Assembly (NCBI GenBank): GCA_045648205.1
Contig: JAZRNM010000029.1
Coordinates: forward strand, 1-17,022
Source: SIG440 sp045648205
Lineage (GTDB): Bacteria; Bacillota; Clostridia; Monoglobales; Monoglobaceae
Direction: 5' to 3'
Length of the DNA: 17,022 nucleotides
Shown here: piece after piece, positions 1-7,629 of the stretch
Layout of the letters: each line of letters opens with the position of its first letter
How positions within the stretch are numbered: position 1 is the stretch's first letter
Notes under the pieces: model-generated
The model's input: the letters and a program-made list of their open reading frames with translations, nothing else
Database searches by the model: none
Told to the model about the DNA's origin: nothing
Translations under genes and position numbers: made by a program

Positions 1-1581
1 TGCAGAACCGATTACACCTGCAACATTGGGACCCATTGCATGCATAAGCAGGAAGTTCTGTGGGTTTTCTTTCTGACCCACTGTCTGAGAAACGCGGGCT
101 GCCATTGGAACTGCTGAAACACCGGCCGAACCAATGAGTGGGTTCACCTTGTTCTTTGTGAACAGGTTCATAAACTTTGCAAGGAGAACACCGCCTGCTG
201 TGCCGAAACCAAATGCCACAATACCCATGCAGAGAATTGCAAGTGTCTTCGGTGCAAGGAAGGTGTCAGCTGTTGCAGTTGCACCAACTGAGATACCGAG
301 GAATATTGTTACGATGTTCATCAGTTCGTTTTGTGCGGTCTTTGAAAGTCTGTCGGTTACGCCGCATTCCTTGGCAAGGTTACCAAGCATAAGCGAACCA
401 ATCAGCGGACCTGCTGAGGGAACAAGGAGTGATACGAACACGGTAATTGCAATGGGGAACACGATTTTTTCGGTTTTTGACACTTCGCGGAGAGGTTTCA
501 TAACAATCTGGCGTTCCTTTTTTGTTGTGAGCAGTTTCATAATAGGTGGCTGAATTACGGGAACCAGAGCCATATATGAATATGCAGCAACAGCAATAGG
601 ACCGAGGAGGTGAGGCGCAAGACGTGTTGTCACGAAGATTGCTGTGGGGCCGTCAGCTCCGCCAATGATACCGGTTGAACCTGCCTCTGCGGGAGTGAAC
701 CCGAAGAACACGTTCATTGCAACATATGTGATGAAAATTCCAAGCTGTGCCGCAGCGCCAAGAAGAAGACTCTTGGGGTTTGCAATCAGCGGACCAAAGT
801 CGGTCATTGCACCAACGCCAAGGAAGATAAGACAAGGATAAATGCCCAGTTTTACGCCAAGGTAGAGGTAGTCAATGAGACCGGGTGTGATTGTGTTTGT
901 TGCTCCGAACAAATCCCAGTGAACGTGTCCGTCTGCAAAAAGCTCTTCGTGGAACATTTCTGCGCCGGGAAGGTTTGTGAGGAGCATACCGAATGCAATG
1001 GGGAGAAGGAGCAGTGGCTCAAACTTCTTTGCAATTGCAAGGTACATAAGAACAAACGAGATAAGAATCATAACAGCAACTTTCCAATTTGTTGCAATTG
1101 CTTTGAAACCTGTCTGGTTGAGGAAGTTGAGAACTGCCTCCATTGGAGTTGCGTTGTCAGAGAAGATGTTATCAATTTTAACCTCTTTGAGACTGCGCTC
1201 CGCCGTCAGATCAATTGTTGATGAATTTTCCATACAATTGATTGTGAGCCCGATTTGGGGCAGTGCCTTTGGGTTATAGTTGGCAATCTCTGCGTTGATT
1301 TTGAGAGTCACTTCTGCACCGGGTGCTATAAGTGAACCATATTGAAGTCCACTGTACTGAAGGCTGACAAGGCTTTCGTCAAAACTGAAGGTGATGGTGT
1401 CAATATATACCTCAGTATCAGATGTGTTTGCAAGAGTGAAGGAAAGGACTTTTTCCTGCGCATCATATGCCGTATTTTTTGCATTGAATGTAATGCCGCT
1501 TTCATCTGCCGCAAAACAAGTTGTGACAGAAAGAAGAACAACAATCGCTGCAAGAAAAACGGCTAAAATTCTTTTTTTCAT
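1..1581 (-). CDS. oadB: Sodium ion-translocating decarboxylase beta subunit with exported N-terminal extension (3' end cut by window)
   Basis: This is the membrane subunit that decarboxylates carboxybiotin and exports Na+ in oxaloacetate/methylmalonyl-CoA/glutaconyl-CoA decarboxylases. 527 codons are present; the frame is open to base 1, and by comparison with the family only about 15 residues are missing. The core (about residue 145 on) is highly conserved: LAIAKKFEPLLLLP at 181-194, GGADGPTAIF at 307-316 with the essential Asp310, Tyr336, and NPLIGSAGVSAVPMAAR at 480-496. Asp310, Tyr336, Asn480, Gly484, Ser489 and Arg496 match the functional residues known in Klebsiella OadB (D203, Y229, N373, G377, S382, R389) at one constant offset. 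Residues 1-24 form a signal peptide (MKKR, hydrophobic run, CFA/AD), and residues about 25-145 are an extra beta-rich, non-membrane region that the Klebsiella protein lacks. The AGGAAAGG ribosome site is rather far (about 14 nt) from the ATG, but the signal peptide supports this start. It lies 24 bp behind the biotin carrier gene. Confidence 0.93.
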   Translation of the reverse strand, partial: MKKRILAVFLAAIVVLLSVTTCFAADESGITFNAKNTAYDAQEKVLSFTLANTSDTEVYIDTITFSFDESLVSLQYSGLQYGSLIAPGAEVTLKINAEIANYNPKALPQIGLTINCMENSSTIDLTAERSLKEVKIDNIFSDNATPMEAVLNFLNQTGFKAIATNWKVAVMILISFVLMYLAIAKKFEPLLLLPIAFGMLLTNLPGAEMFHEELFADGHVHWDLFGATNTITPGLIDYLYLGVKLGIYPCLIFLGVGAMTDFGPLIANPKSLLLGAAAQLGIFITYVAMNVFFGFTPAEAGSTGIIGGADGPTAIFVTTRLAPHLLGPIAVAAYSYMALVPVIQPPIMKLLTTKKERQIVMKPLREVSKTEKIVFPIAITVFVSLLVPSAGPLIGSLMLGNLAKECGVTDRLSKTAQNELMNIVTIFLGISVGATATADTFLAPKTLAILCMGIVAFGFGTAGGVLLAKFMNLFTKNKVNPLIGSAGVSAVPMAARVSQTVGQKENPQNFLLMHAMGPNVAGVIGSA

Positions 1582-1605
1582 ATTAAATTCAACAACCTTT
1601 CCTGA

Positions 1606-1986
1606 TTACTGAATTGTGCAAAGAGCAGTTCCTGCTTCAACAGACTGACCTGCTGAAACCATAACGGCGGTAACTGTGCCGTCTGCTCCTGCCATAATTT
1701 CGTTTTCCATTTTCATTGCTTCAAGAATCATCAGAACCTGACCCTTTTTAACAGCGTCGCCTGCCTTTACAGCCACTGAAAGGATTGTTCCGGGCATTGG
1801 GCTTGCAACCTTTTCGCCTTCTCCGGGAGCTGCTGCCGGGGTAGCAGGAGCAGGAGCCTCTGCCTGTGCAGGAGCAGGTGCCTGTGCGGGAGCTGCTGTT
1901 TTTGCTGCTGCGGCTTCTGTTTCGCTCATAAGTTCAATTTCGATTTCGTATGCTGTTCCGTTTACATTAACTTTGTATTTTTTCAT
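1606..1986 (-). CDS. Biotin carboxyl carrier subunit of the decarboxylase
   Basis: A 126-residue stand-alone biotin carrier protein that shuttles CO2 from the carboxyltransferase (alpha) to the membrane beta subunit. The N-terminus (1-20) is a short beta-rich segment of the kind found in decarboxylase gamma subunits. Residues about 24-56 form a flexible Ala/Pro/Gln linker. Residues 57-126 are a biotinyl domain with the EAMKMEN motif, so Lys92 is the expected biotinylated residue, and SPMPGTI at 62-68 is the usual start of the fold. A GGAGG site precedes the ATG. It lies between the OadG-like gene (51 bp gap) and oadB (24 bp gap), the same delta-gamma-beta order as known for methylmalonyl-CoA decarboxylase operons. 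The specific enzyme (oxaloacetate, methylmalonyl-CoA or glutaconyl-CoA) cannot be read from this subunit. Confidence 0.93.
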   Translation of the reverse strand: MKKYKVNVNGTAYEIEIELMSETEAAAAKTAAPAQAPAPAQAEAPAPATPAAAPGEGEKVASPMPGTILSVAVKAGDAVKKGQVLMILEAMKMENEIMAGADGTVTAVMVSAGQSVEAGTALCTIQ

Positions 1987-2037
1987 TTTGTAATACCTCC
2001 AAAACTAAAATAAATCTTTTTGAAAACTTCTGACGGA

Positions 2038-2310
2038 TTAAACCCTTTTGAAGGACAAAACCCTTATGTTGTTAACATCTGTTCCAAGCTCTTCTGCGAT
2101 AACCGCACAGGTTCCGGCAATGATTGCCTGTTTCTCTTTCTGAGAAAGAGTGCTCACCGGAGCTGGTGCTGAAATTGGAGTCGGTTTCTTTTCTGCCGGC
2201 TTTGAAATGTATTTCATAACAAGGCTTGTCAGCTTGCAAATAAAAACAATACAAATAAGACCGATAAAAACAGTTCCAATTCCCATAAGGCAAACAAAAG
2301 TATTGGACAT
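2038..2310 (-). CDS. OadG-family small membrane subunit of sodium pump decarboxylase
   Basis: A 90-residue protein of the OadG/MmdD type, which anchors and assembles the decarboxylase complex. One transmembrane helix is visible at about residues 5-27, followed by a basic stretch (KYISKPAEKKP), a short Pro/Ala linker, and a small C-terminal helical segment with IIAGTCAVIAEELG (63-76) ending in SFKRV, like the IAAAIAAALA-type C-terminus of the family. The GGGAGG site lies about 8-9 nt before the ATG. It is the first decarboxylase gene after pckA, with an 82-bp gap that contains a hairpin. No good promoter was found in the gap, so co-transcription with pckA is possible. Confidence 0.85.
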   Translation of the reverse strand: MSNTFVCLMGIGTVFIGLICIVFICKLTSLVMKYISKPAEKKPTPISAPAPVSTLSQKEKQAIIAGTCAVIAEELGTDVNNIRVLSFKRV

Positions 2311-2354
2311 AACAGACGCCTCCCTTCGTTAAATTAAATAATTTTACGTAAATA

Positions 2355-2383
2355 AGGGTTGTGATTGGAGCAATCACAACCCT
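2355..2383 (-). terminator. Hairpin between pckA and oadG
   Basis: A perfect 13-bp inverted repeat (2355-2367 with 2371-2383, arm AGGGTTGTGATTG) with a 3-nt loop starts 10 bases after the pckA stop codon. On the minus strand it is followed by TATTTACG, a poor U-tract, so it may be a leaky terminator or an mRNA-processing or stabilising hairpin that sets the ratio of pckA to the decarboxylase genes. Confidence 0.6.
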
Positions 2384-2392
2384 AAAGGTCAA

Positions 2393-4165
2393 TTAGTTAT
2401 TGAGATTTTTCTCCAATGTGTCCATGCTTTCCTTGATTTCTGCAGGAAGTCTGTCGCCGAATTGAGCGAAGAATTCTCTTTGATTTGCCAGGTCTTCTTT
2501 CCATGCCGCTTTGTCAATTGAAAGAAGCTCGGTGATGGTTTCGTCAGAAAGGTCAAGACCGTCAAGCTGAAGGTCTTCCTTTTTGGGAACAAAACCGATT
2601 TCGGTTTCAACTGCGTCAACATTGCCTTCGCAACGGTCTAAAATCCAGTTGAGAACACGCATATTGTCACCAAAGCCGGGCCACATGAAGTTGCCATCAC
2701 TGTCAAGTCTGAACCAGTTAACATTGAAAATCTGAGGTGGGTTTGAAATCTTCTTGCCCATGTCATACCAATGCTGGAAGTAGTCAGCCATGTTGTAGCC
2801 AACGAAAGGTCTCATTGCCATTGGGTCACGTCTTACAACGCCAACAGCACCTGCAGCAGCTGCAGTTGTTTCAGAAGCCATTGTTGCACCAACGAAAACA
2901 CCGTGATCCCAGTCACGAGCCTGATATACAAGCGGAGCTGTCTTTGCACGACGACCGCCAAACACGATTGCTGAAATCGGAACACCTTGTGGATTTTCGA
3001 ATTCAGGTGAAATGCAGGGGCAGTTAACAGCCGGAGCTGTGAATCTTGAGTTGGGATGAGCAAGCTTTCCGCCGTCAGCGGTATATTCCTTGCCGTTAAC
3101 GTGCGCGCCCTTCCACTCAATTGCCTTTTCGGGAGGATTCTTGTCAAGACCTTCCCACCAAACTGTCATATCTTCTTCGTTGATTGCAACGTTTGTGAAG
3201 ATTGTGTTCTTTTTTGTTGCCTCAAGTGCGTTGAAGTTTGATTTTACAGAAGTTCCGGGAGCAACACCGAAGAAGCCTGCTTCTGGGTTGATTGCATAGA
3301 GTCTTCCGTCTTCGCCAACTCTGAGCCATGCAATGTCATCGCCCACTGTCCATACCTTGTAGCCCTGTTCCTGGAGAAACTTGGGAGGAATAAGCATTGC
3401 AAGATTTGTTTTTCCGCAAGCTGAGGGGAATGCAGCACAGATGTACTTCACTTCACCCTTGGGGTTCTCAAGACCGAGAATAAGCATATGTTCTGCCATC
3501 CAGCCTTCCTTCATACCCTGATATGATGCGATTCTGAGTGCGAAACACTTTTTGCCCAAAAGAACGTTTCCGCCGTATGCTGAGTTAACAGACATAATGG
3601 TGTTGTCCTGTGGGAAGTGAACAATATATCTTTCTTCGGGATTTACATCTCTCTTTGCGTGGAGACACTTAACAAAGTCGCCGTCTTCGCCAAGAGCTTC
3701 AAGAACGGATTTTCCCACTCTTGTCATGATGTCCATATTCAGAACAACATAGATGCTGTCTGTAAGCTCAACACCGATTTTTGAGAAAGGTGAGCCAACG
3801 GGACCCATTGAATAGGGGATAACATACATTGTTCTGCCCTTCATTGAGCCGTCATAAAGCTTGTTAAGCTTTGCATACATTTCAGCGGGTGCCATCCAGT
3901 TGTTGATGGGGCCTGCCTCTTCCTCGGTTTCGGTGCAGATGAATGTTCTGTCTTCAACACGAGCAACGTCGTTTTCGGCTGTTCTGTGATAGTAGCAGCC
4001 GGGGAGCTTTTCCTGATTAAGTTCAATCATCTCACCGGTTGAAACAGCTTCCTTGCGAAGCTCGTCAAGCTGTGCTTCGCTGCCGTCAATCCAGACTACT
4101 GAATCGGGCTTGCAAAGTGCTTTCATTTCTTCCAGCCAGGTGAGAACCTTTTTGTTGTTGGTCAT
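2393..4165 (-). CDS. pckA: Phosphoenolpyruvate carboxykinase (GTP)
   Basis: A 590-residue enzyme interconverting oxaloacetate + GTP and PEP + CO2 + GDP; in fermentative anaerobes it often runs toward oxaloacetate. The length fits the GTP-dependent family (about 600). Key motifs are present: P-loop AAFPSACGKTNLAML (244-258) with the characteristic reactive Cys250, the metal-binding kinase-2 motif VGDDIAW (274-280), the PEP/OAA region YGGNVLLGKKCFALR (197-211), GGRRAKTAPLVYQARDW (403-419), and the guanine-binding/C-terminal motif NWFRLDSDGNFMWPGFGDNMRVL region at 483-505. A strong AGGAGG lies before the ATG. It is transcribed toward the decarboxylase genes, and both activities handle oxaloacetate, which suggests a joint role at the PEP-oxaloacetate-pyruvate node. 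Confidence 0.97.
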   Translation of the reverse strand: MTNNKKVLTWLEEMKALCKPDSVVWIDGSEAQLDELRKEAVSTGEMIELNQEKLPGCYYHRTAENDVARVEDRTFICTETEEEAGPINNWMAPAEMYAKLNKLYDGSMKGRTMYVIPYSMGPVGSPFSKIGVELTDSIYVVLNMDIMTRVGKSVLEALGEDGDFVKCLHAKRDVNPEERYIVHFPQDNTIMSVNSAYGGNVLLGKKCFALRIASYQGMKEGWMAEHMLILGLENPKGEVKYICAAFPSACGKTNLAMLIPPKFLQEQGYKVWTVGDDIAWLRVGEDGRLYAINPEAGFFGVAPGTSVKSNFNALEATKKNTIFTNVAINEEDMTVWWEGLDKNPPEKAIEWKGAHVNGKEYTADGGKLAHPNSRFTAPAVNCPCISPEFENPQGVPISAIVFGGRRAKTAPLVYQARDWDHGVFVGATMASETTAAAAGAVGVVRRDPMAMRPFVGYNMADYFQHWYDMGKKISNPPQIFNVNWFRLDSDGNFMWPGFGDNMRVLNWILDRCEGNVDAVETEIGFVPKKEDLQLDGLDLSDETITELLSIDKAAWKEDLANQREFFAQFGDRLPAEIKESMDTLEKNLNN

Positions 4166-4241
4166 TTTCTTTACCTCCTGATATTTAAACTAATAATTTT
4201 ATTGAAATTAGTATACGGGCGAAATTTTAAAACTTCTCCCT

Positions 4242-4270
4242 TGTATAACATATTAACATATTTTTGGCAA
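4242..4270 (-). promoter_or_regulatory. Candidate promoter of pckA
   Basis: On the minus strand there is TTGCCA (4265-4270), a 17-bp spacer, and TATACA (4242-4247), about 75 bp upstream of the pckA ATG. The surrounding 178-bp gap is very AT-rich, so chance matches are easy. Confidence 0.45.
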
Positions 4271-4343
4271 ATACGCAATACTATTTTTGACAATAATTTA
4301 ACAAAAAATACAGAAATGTGAAATAAAAATTAATACAAAATTT

Positions 4344-5138
4344 TTATTTCTTTCCGCAGAAAAGGGTTCCAACGGGTTTTCCGTCAATAATGTCATAAAT
4401 TCTTTCGGGATATGCACCGTTTGTGATAATCATATCTATTCCGTCGGGAACAACTATTTCGGCGGCTTTCAGCTTGGTAATCATTCCACCCGTACCGCGG
4501 CGGCTTCCTGCTCCGCCTGCAACAGAATAAAGATTTTCGGTGATTTCTTCAACAATAGGAATGAGCTTTGCTGAGCTGTCTTCCTGGGGGTTTCCGTCAA
4601 AGAGTCCGTCAATGTCGGACAGAATTACCAAAAGGTCGGCATCAATCAATTGAGCGATATAGGCAGACAATGTGTCGTTGTCGCCAAACTCCAGCTCGTA
4701 GGTGGAGATAACGTCGTTTTCGTTGATAATGGGGATAACTCCATATTCAAACATGGTTTCAAAGGTGTTTTTGGTGTTCTCGTATCTCTCTGCATCGTCA
4801 AGAATAAACTTGGTCAGAAGAACCTGAGCAGAGGAGTGACCATATTCTGAAAAAAATCTGTCATACATTGAAACCAAAGTTGCCTGACCGATTGCTGCAA
4901 GAGCTTGTTTTTTGCGGGTGTCGGAGGGCTTTTCGGAAAGGTTCAGTTTGCCGACTCCTGCGCCCACAGCACCGCTTGAAACCAGAGCAACCTCGATTTC
5001 ACGGTTGCGAAGGTCTGAGATGACACGAACAATGCTTTCAATGCGTTTTATATTGAGTTTTCCGGTTTCATATGTCAAAGAAGATGTGCCCACCTTGATG
5101 ACAATTCTTTTGACGTTTTTCAGCTTTGAGTAATCCAT
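4344..5138 (-). CDS. proB: Glutamate 5-kinase, short form without PUA domain
   Basis: A 264-residue kinase that phosphorylates glutamate to gamma-glutamyl phosphate, the first step of proline synthesis. It shows the amino acid kinase fold: IVIKVGTSSLT (12-22), VSSGAVGAG (53-61), INENDV (138-143), FGDNDTLSA (151-159), SDIDGLF (174-180) and GTGGMITKLKAA (215-226). It ends about where the kinase domain ends, so the C-terminal PUA domain of the E. coli enzyme is absent; short forms like this are known. The open frame reaches back to 5423, but I start at 5138 because GGAGG lies 7 nt upstream, MDYSKL leads straight into the kinase fold, and a promoter at 5199-5227 lies inside the longer frame. The usual partner proA is not adjacent. 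Confidence 0.94.
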   Translation of the reverse strand: MDYSKLKNVKRIVIKVGTSSLTYETGKLNIKRIESIVRVISDLRNREIEVALVSSGAVGAGVGKLNLSEKPSDTRKKQALAAIGQATLVSMYDRFFSEYGHSSAQVLLTKFILDDAERYENTKNTFETMFEYGVIPIINENDVISTYELEFGDNDTLSAYIAQLIDADLLVILSDIDGLFDGNPQEDSSAKLIPIVEEITENLYSVAGGAGSRRGTGGMITKLKAAEIVVPDGIDMIITNGAYPERIYDIIDGKPVGTLFCGKK

Positions 5139-5198
5139 TGGACTGCCTCCTTGTATCATAAGTTTAAAAAGAAACGTAAACCATCCCATTTTAATAAA

Positions 5199-5227
5199 AG
5201 TATACTCCCAAAGTTTGGCAATGTCAA
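5199..5227 (-). promoter_or_regulatory. Promoter of proB
   Basis: Minus strand TTGACA (5222-5227), 17-bp spacer, TATACT (5199-5204): near-consensus housekeeping promoter about 60 bp upstream of the proB start. It is back to back with the promoter for the gene at 5305. Confidence 0.75.
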
Positions 5228-5236
5228 GATAAAACA

Positions 5237-5265
5237 TTGACAAAGAAAGCGGAATGTAATAAGAT
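5237..5265 (+). promoter_or_regulatory. Promoter of the dus gene
   Basis: TTGACA (5237-5242), 17-bp spacer, TAAGAT (5260-5265), about 40 bp upstream of the ATG at 5305. Only 9 bp separate its -35 box from that of the divergent proB promoter. Confidence 0.6.
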
Positions 5266-5304
5266 GTTAGAAACGAGTTTTGACCGGGAAAGGGAAAAAT
5301 AAAG

Positions 5305-6264
5305 ATGCTGACAATAGGAAATCTCAAGCTGAATAACAATGTGCTGCTTGCTCCCATGGCGGGAGTGACCGACAAGGCGTTCCGAATGATTACAAAGCCT
5401 TTCGGGCCAGGGCTTATGTACACCGAAATGGTGTCGGGGAAAGGGCTTTTTTACAACAACAAAAAGACCTCGGACCTGCTTTCGTCAGAGGAAGAGGAAA
5501 AACCTCTGGCAACACAGCTCTTTGGCCACGAGCCCAATGTTCTTGCGTCAATTGCGGAGAAGGCTCTGGAATTCGGTGCAGAGCTGATTGACATCAATAT
5601 GGGCTGTCCTGCCCCGAAAATAACGGGGAACGGCGATGGCTCGGCACTTTCAAAAAACCCTGAGCTTGCAGGGGAAATTGTTGATGCGGTGGTGAGGGCG
5701 GTTGATGTTCCCGTAACTGTGAAAATCCGCAAAGGCTGGAATGATGATGCTGTCAATGCAGTTGAAATGGCAAAAATCGCAGAGCAAAGCGGAGCGGCGG
5801 CGATAACCGTTCACGGCCGCACAAGAGAGCAGTTTTACAGCGGAACAGCCGACCTTGATATTATAAAGGCGGTGAAATCAGCGGTAAGTATTCCCGTTAT
5901 CGGCAACGGAGACATAACAGACGAGGAAAGTGCAAAGCATATGCTTGACTACACAGGCTGTGACGGAATTATGATTGGGAGAGGTGCTCAGGGAAATCCG
6001 TGGATATTCAGGCGGGTTATTCACTTTCTTGAAACAGGCGAAAAACTTGAACCCCCAACGGTTGCGGAGAGAGCCGAGAAAATGGCGGAGCATCTTGAAC
6101 TGTTGGTGAAGTACAAGGGCGAATACCGCGGTATTCAGGAGGCACGGAAGCATATGGCTTGGTACATCAAGGGGGCAAAGGGCGGAGCAAGGCTTCGTGA
6201 CATCATTATGCACGCACAGACTAAGGAAGAAATGCTCAAAATTATTAGTTTGTTGTCTGATTAA
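5305..6264 (+). CDS. dus: tRNA-dihydrouridine synthase, DusB-like
   Basis: A 319-residue FMN enzyme that reduces uridines in the D-loop of tRNA. It is a TIM barrel with the family motifs LAPMAGVTDKAFR (15-27), DINMGCPAPKITGNGDGSAL (96-115) with catalytic Cys101, VKIRKGW (139-145) with Lys140, TVHGRTREQFYSG (168-180) with His170, and the flavin phosphate loops IGNGDI (199-204) and GIMIGRG (221-227). The C-terminal helical part RKHMAWYIKGAKGGARLR is typical of bacterial DusB-like proteins. The ribosome site is weak (GGGAAA). It is monocistronic: its own promoter lies upstream and a terminator-like hairpin downstream. The exact subfamily (A, B or C) is not proven, but sequence features fit DusB best. 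Confidence 0.95.
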   Translation: MLTIGNLKLNNNVLLAPMAGVTDKAFRMITKPFGPGLMYTEMVSGKGLFYNNKKTSDLLSSEEEEKPLATQLFGHEPNVLASIAEKALEFGAELIDINMGCPAPKITGNGDGSALSKNPELAGEIVDAVVRAVDVPVTVKIRKGWNDDAVNAVEMAKIAEQSGAAAITVHGRTREQFYSGTADLDIIKAVKSAVSIPVIGNGDITDEESAKHMLDYTGCDGIMIGRGAQGNPWIFRRVIHFLETGEKLEPPTVAERAEKMAEHLELLVKYKGEYRGIQEARKHMAWYIKGAKGGARLRDIIMHAQTKEEMLKIISLLSD

Positions 6265-6292
6265 TTTATATGAAGAAAAAATTCAATAAAAA

Positions 6293-6335
6293 CCTTGCAG
6301 TTTGGCAAAAAAAACCTTGACTGCGAGGCTTTTTT
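6293..6335 (+). terminator. Terminator after dus
   Basis: Arms CCTTGCAGT (6293-6301) and ACTGCGAGG (6320-6328) form a 9-bp stem with one G-U pair and an 18-nt loop, followed by CTTTTTT. The right arm overlaps the -35 box of the next promoter. Confidence 0.6.
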
Positions 6336-6345
6336 GTTGTATTAT
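6317..6345 (+). promoter_or_regulatory. Promoter of the hom-thrB-lysC operon
   Basis: TTGACT (6317-6322), 17-bp spacer, TATTAT (6340-6345), about 66 bp before the hom ATG. Its -35 box lies in the right arm of the dus terminator and the terminator T-run lies in its spacer. Confidence 0.65.
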
Positions 6346-6374
6346 GTTATTATCTATTTTTACGGACAAGTTGT

Positions 6375-6386
6375 GTTCATATGAAC
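6375..6386. promoter_or_regulatory. 12-bp perfect palindrome in the hom leader
   Basis: GTTCATATGAAC is a perfect palindrome starting about 30 bp downstream of the -10 box of the hom promoter and 26 bp before the ATG. The position would suit an operator for a dimeric repressor. No regulator is known to me for this exact site, and it may be chance. Confidence 0.25.
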
Positions 6387-6411
6387 GTTTTGAGAAAGGA
6401 ACTGATTACTT

Positions 6412-7629
6412 ATGAAAATCGCAATTATGGGTTTTGGTGTTGTTGGTTCAGGCGTTGGAGAGGTTGTTGTGAAAAACCAGCAAAACCTCATCAACAAATG
6501 CGGCGAAGCAATTGAAATTGCCCATATTCTTGACCTTCGTGATTTCCCTGACAGTGAATTTGATTGTTTCACAAAGGATTTTAATGATATCTTAAATGAC
6601 GATGAGGTTGGTGTTGTTGTTGAAACAATGGGTGGAGTCAATCCTGCCTATACTTTCACAAAACAGCTTCTTCTTGCAGGCAAGCACGTTATCACCTCCA
6701 ACAAGGAGTTGGTTGCGGCTCACGGAACCGAGTTCTTGAAAATTGCAAAGGAAAAGAACATAAATTATCTTTTTGAAGCAAGTGTTGGCGGCGGAATTCC
6801 CATTATCAGACCTCTGTTTTCATGCCTGACTGCAGGTGAAGCAACAGACGTTTTCGGAATTCTCAACGGAACAACAAACTACATCCTCACACAGATGTTC
6901 CAAAAGGGTGAGAGCTTTGACAATGCACTCCGTGCCGCTCAGCAGAAGGGTTATGCAGAGGCTGACCCCACAGCTGATGTTGAGGGCTTTGACACCTGTC
7001 GAAAGATTGCAATTTTGTCAGCATTGGCTTTTGGCGATGCTGTTTCAACTGAGAGAATTTCCACAGAGGGAATTACAAAAATCACCGCAGCCGATGTTGC
7101 ATATGCTGACAGACTTGGTTATGCTATCAAGCTCATCGGACACGGAACCCGTGCTGTTGATGGCGGTGTTTATGCGGCTGTTTTCCCGGCTTTTGTTCCA
7201 AAGTCAAATCCCCTGGCAGGAATCAATGACGTGTTCAACGGAATAATTGTCAGAGGTGAGGATCTGGGTGAAGTTATGTTCTATGGCAGAGGCGCAGGAA
7301 AGCTTCCCACGGCTAATGCAGTGGTTGCTGACGTGGTTGACGCCATAAAGCACAAGAACACCAACATCATCATAAAATGGAATGAATACAAGGAAGAAAA
7401 CCAATCTGAAGGCAAAAAGCAGAAATATCCTTACTATGTAAGATTTTCAGGAAGTCGCGTAGGCGGTCTTGAAAACTGCAAGATTGTGGCTTTTGATGAA
7501 GAGGAATACAAAAACGAATTTGCGGTTATTACCGATGCACTCACAGACGAAGGCATTGCAGAATTCATCAAGTCGGTTGAGGAAAAAGGCTGCAAGGCTT
7601 TGGCAAAATTGAGGCTGATTGGGGAATGA
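6412..7629 (+). CDS. hom: Homoserine dehydrogenase
   Basis: A 405-residue enzyme reducing aspartate semialdehyde to homoserine with NAD(P)H. The N-terminal Rossmann motif is GFGVVGSGV (7-15). The catalytic domain has TSNKELVA (95-102) with Lys98, EASVGGGIPII (122-132), GILNGTTNYI (149-158), and GYAEADPTADVEGFD (180-194) with the substrate-binding acidic residues. After about residue 320 comes a small C-terminal region (YPYYVRFSG, then an alternating beta/alpha pattern to the end) that probably is a shortened ACT-like regulatory domain; the well-conserved threonine-binding ACT signature is not obvious. AAAGGA lies upstream. It is the first gene of an operon with thrB (4-bp overlap) and lysC. 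Confidence 0.97.
   Translation: MKIAIMGFGVVGSGVGEVVVKNQQNLINKCGEAIEIAHILDLRDFPDSEFDCFTKDFNDILNDDEVGVVVETMGGVNPAYTFTKQLLLAGKHVITSNKELVAAHGTEFLKIAKEKNINYLFEASVGGGIPIIRPLFSCLTAGEATDVFGILNGTTNYILTQMFQKGESFDNALRAAQQKGYAEADPTADVEGFDTCRKIAILSALAFGDAVSTERISTEGITKITAADVAYADRLGYAIKLIGHGTRAVDGGVYAAVFPAFVPKSNPLAGINDVFNGIIVRGEDLGEVMFYGRGAGKLPTANAVVADVVDAIKHKNTNIIIKWNEYKEENQSEGKKQKYPYYVRFSGSRVGGLENCKIVAFDEEEYKNEFAVITDALTDEGIAEFIKSVEEKGCKALAKLRLIGE

Noticed and set aside
134..1221. Several plus-strand open frames over oadB
   Set aside because: They are antisense shadows of a continuous 527-codon minus-strand gene with fully conserved family motifs.
2737..3299. Plus-strand open frames opposite pckA
   Set aside because: No ribosome sites; sequence is fully explained by the conserved pckA frame.
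5139..5423. 95-codon N-terminal extension of proB
   Set aside because: It covers both divergent promoters and the start of dus, and the GGAGG-preceded ATG at 5138 begins at the normal kinase N-terminus.
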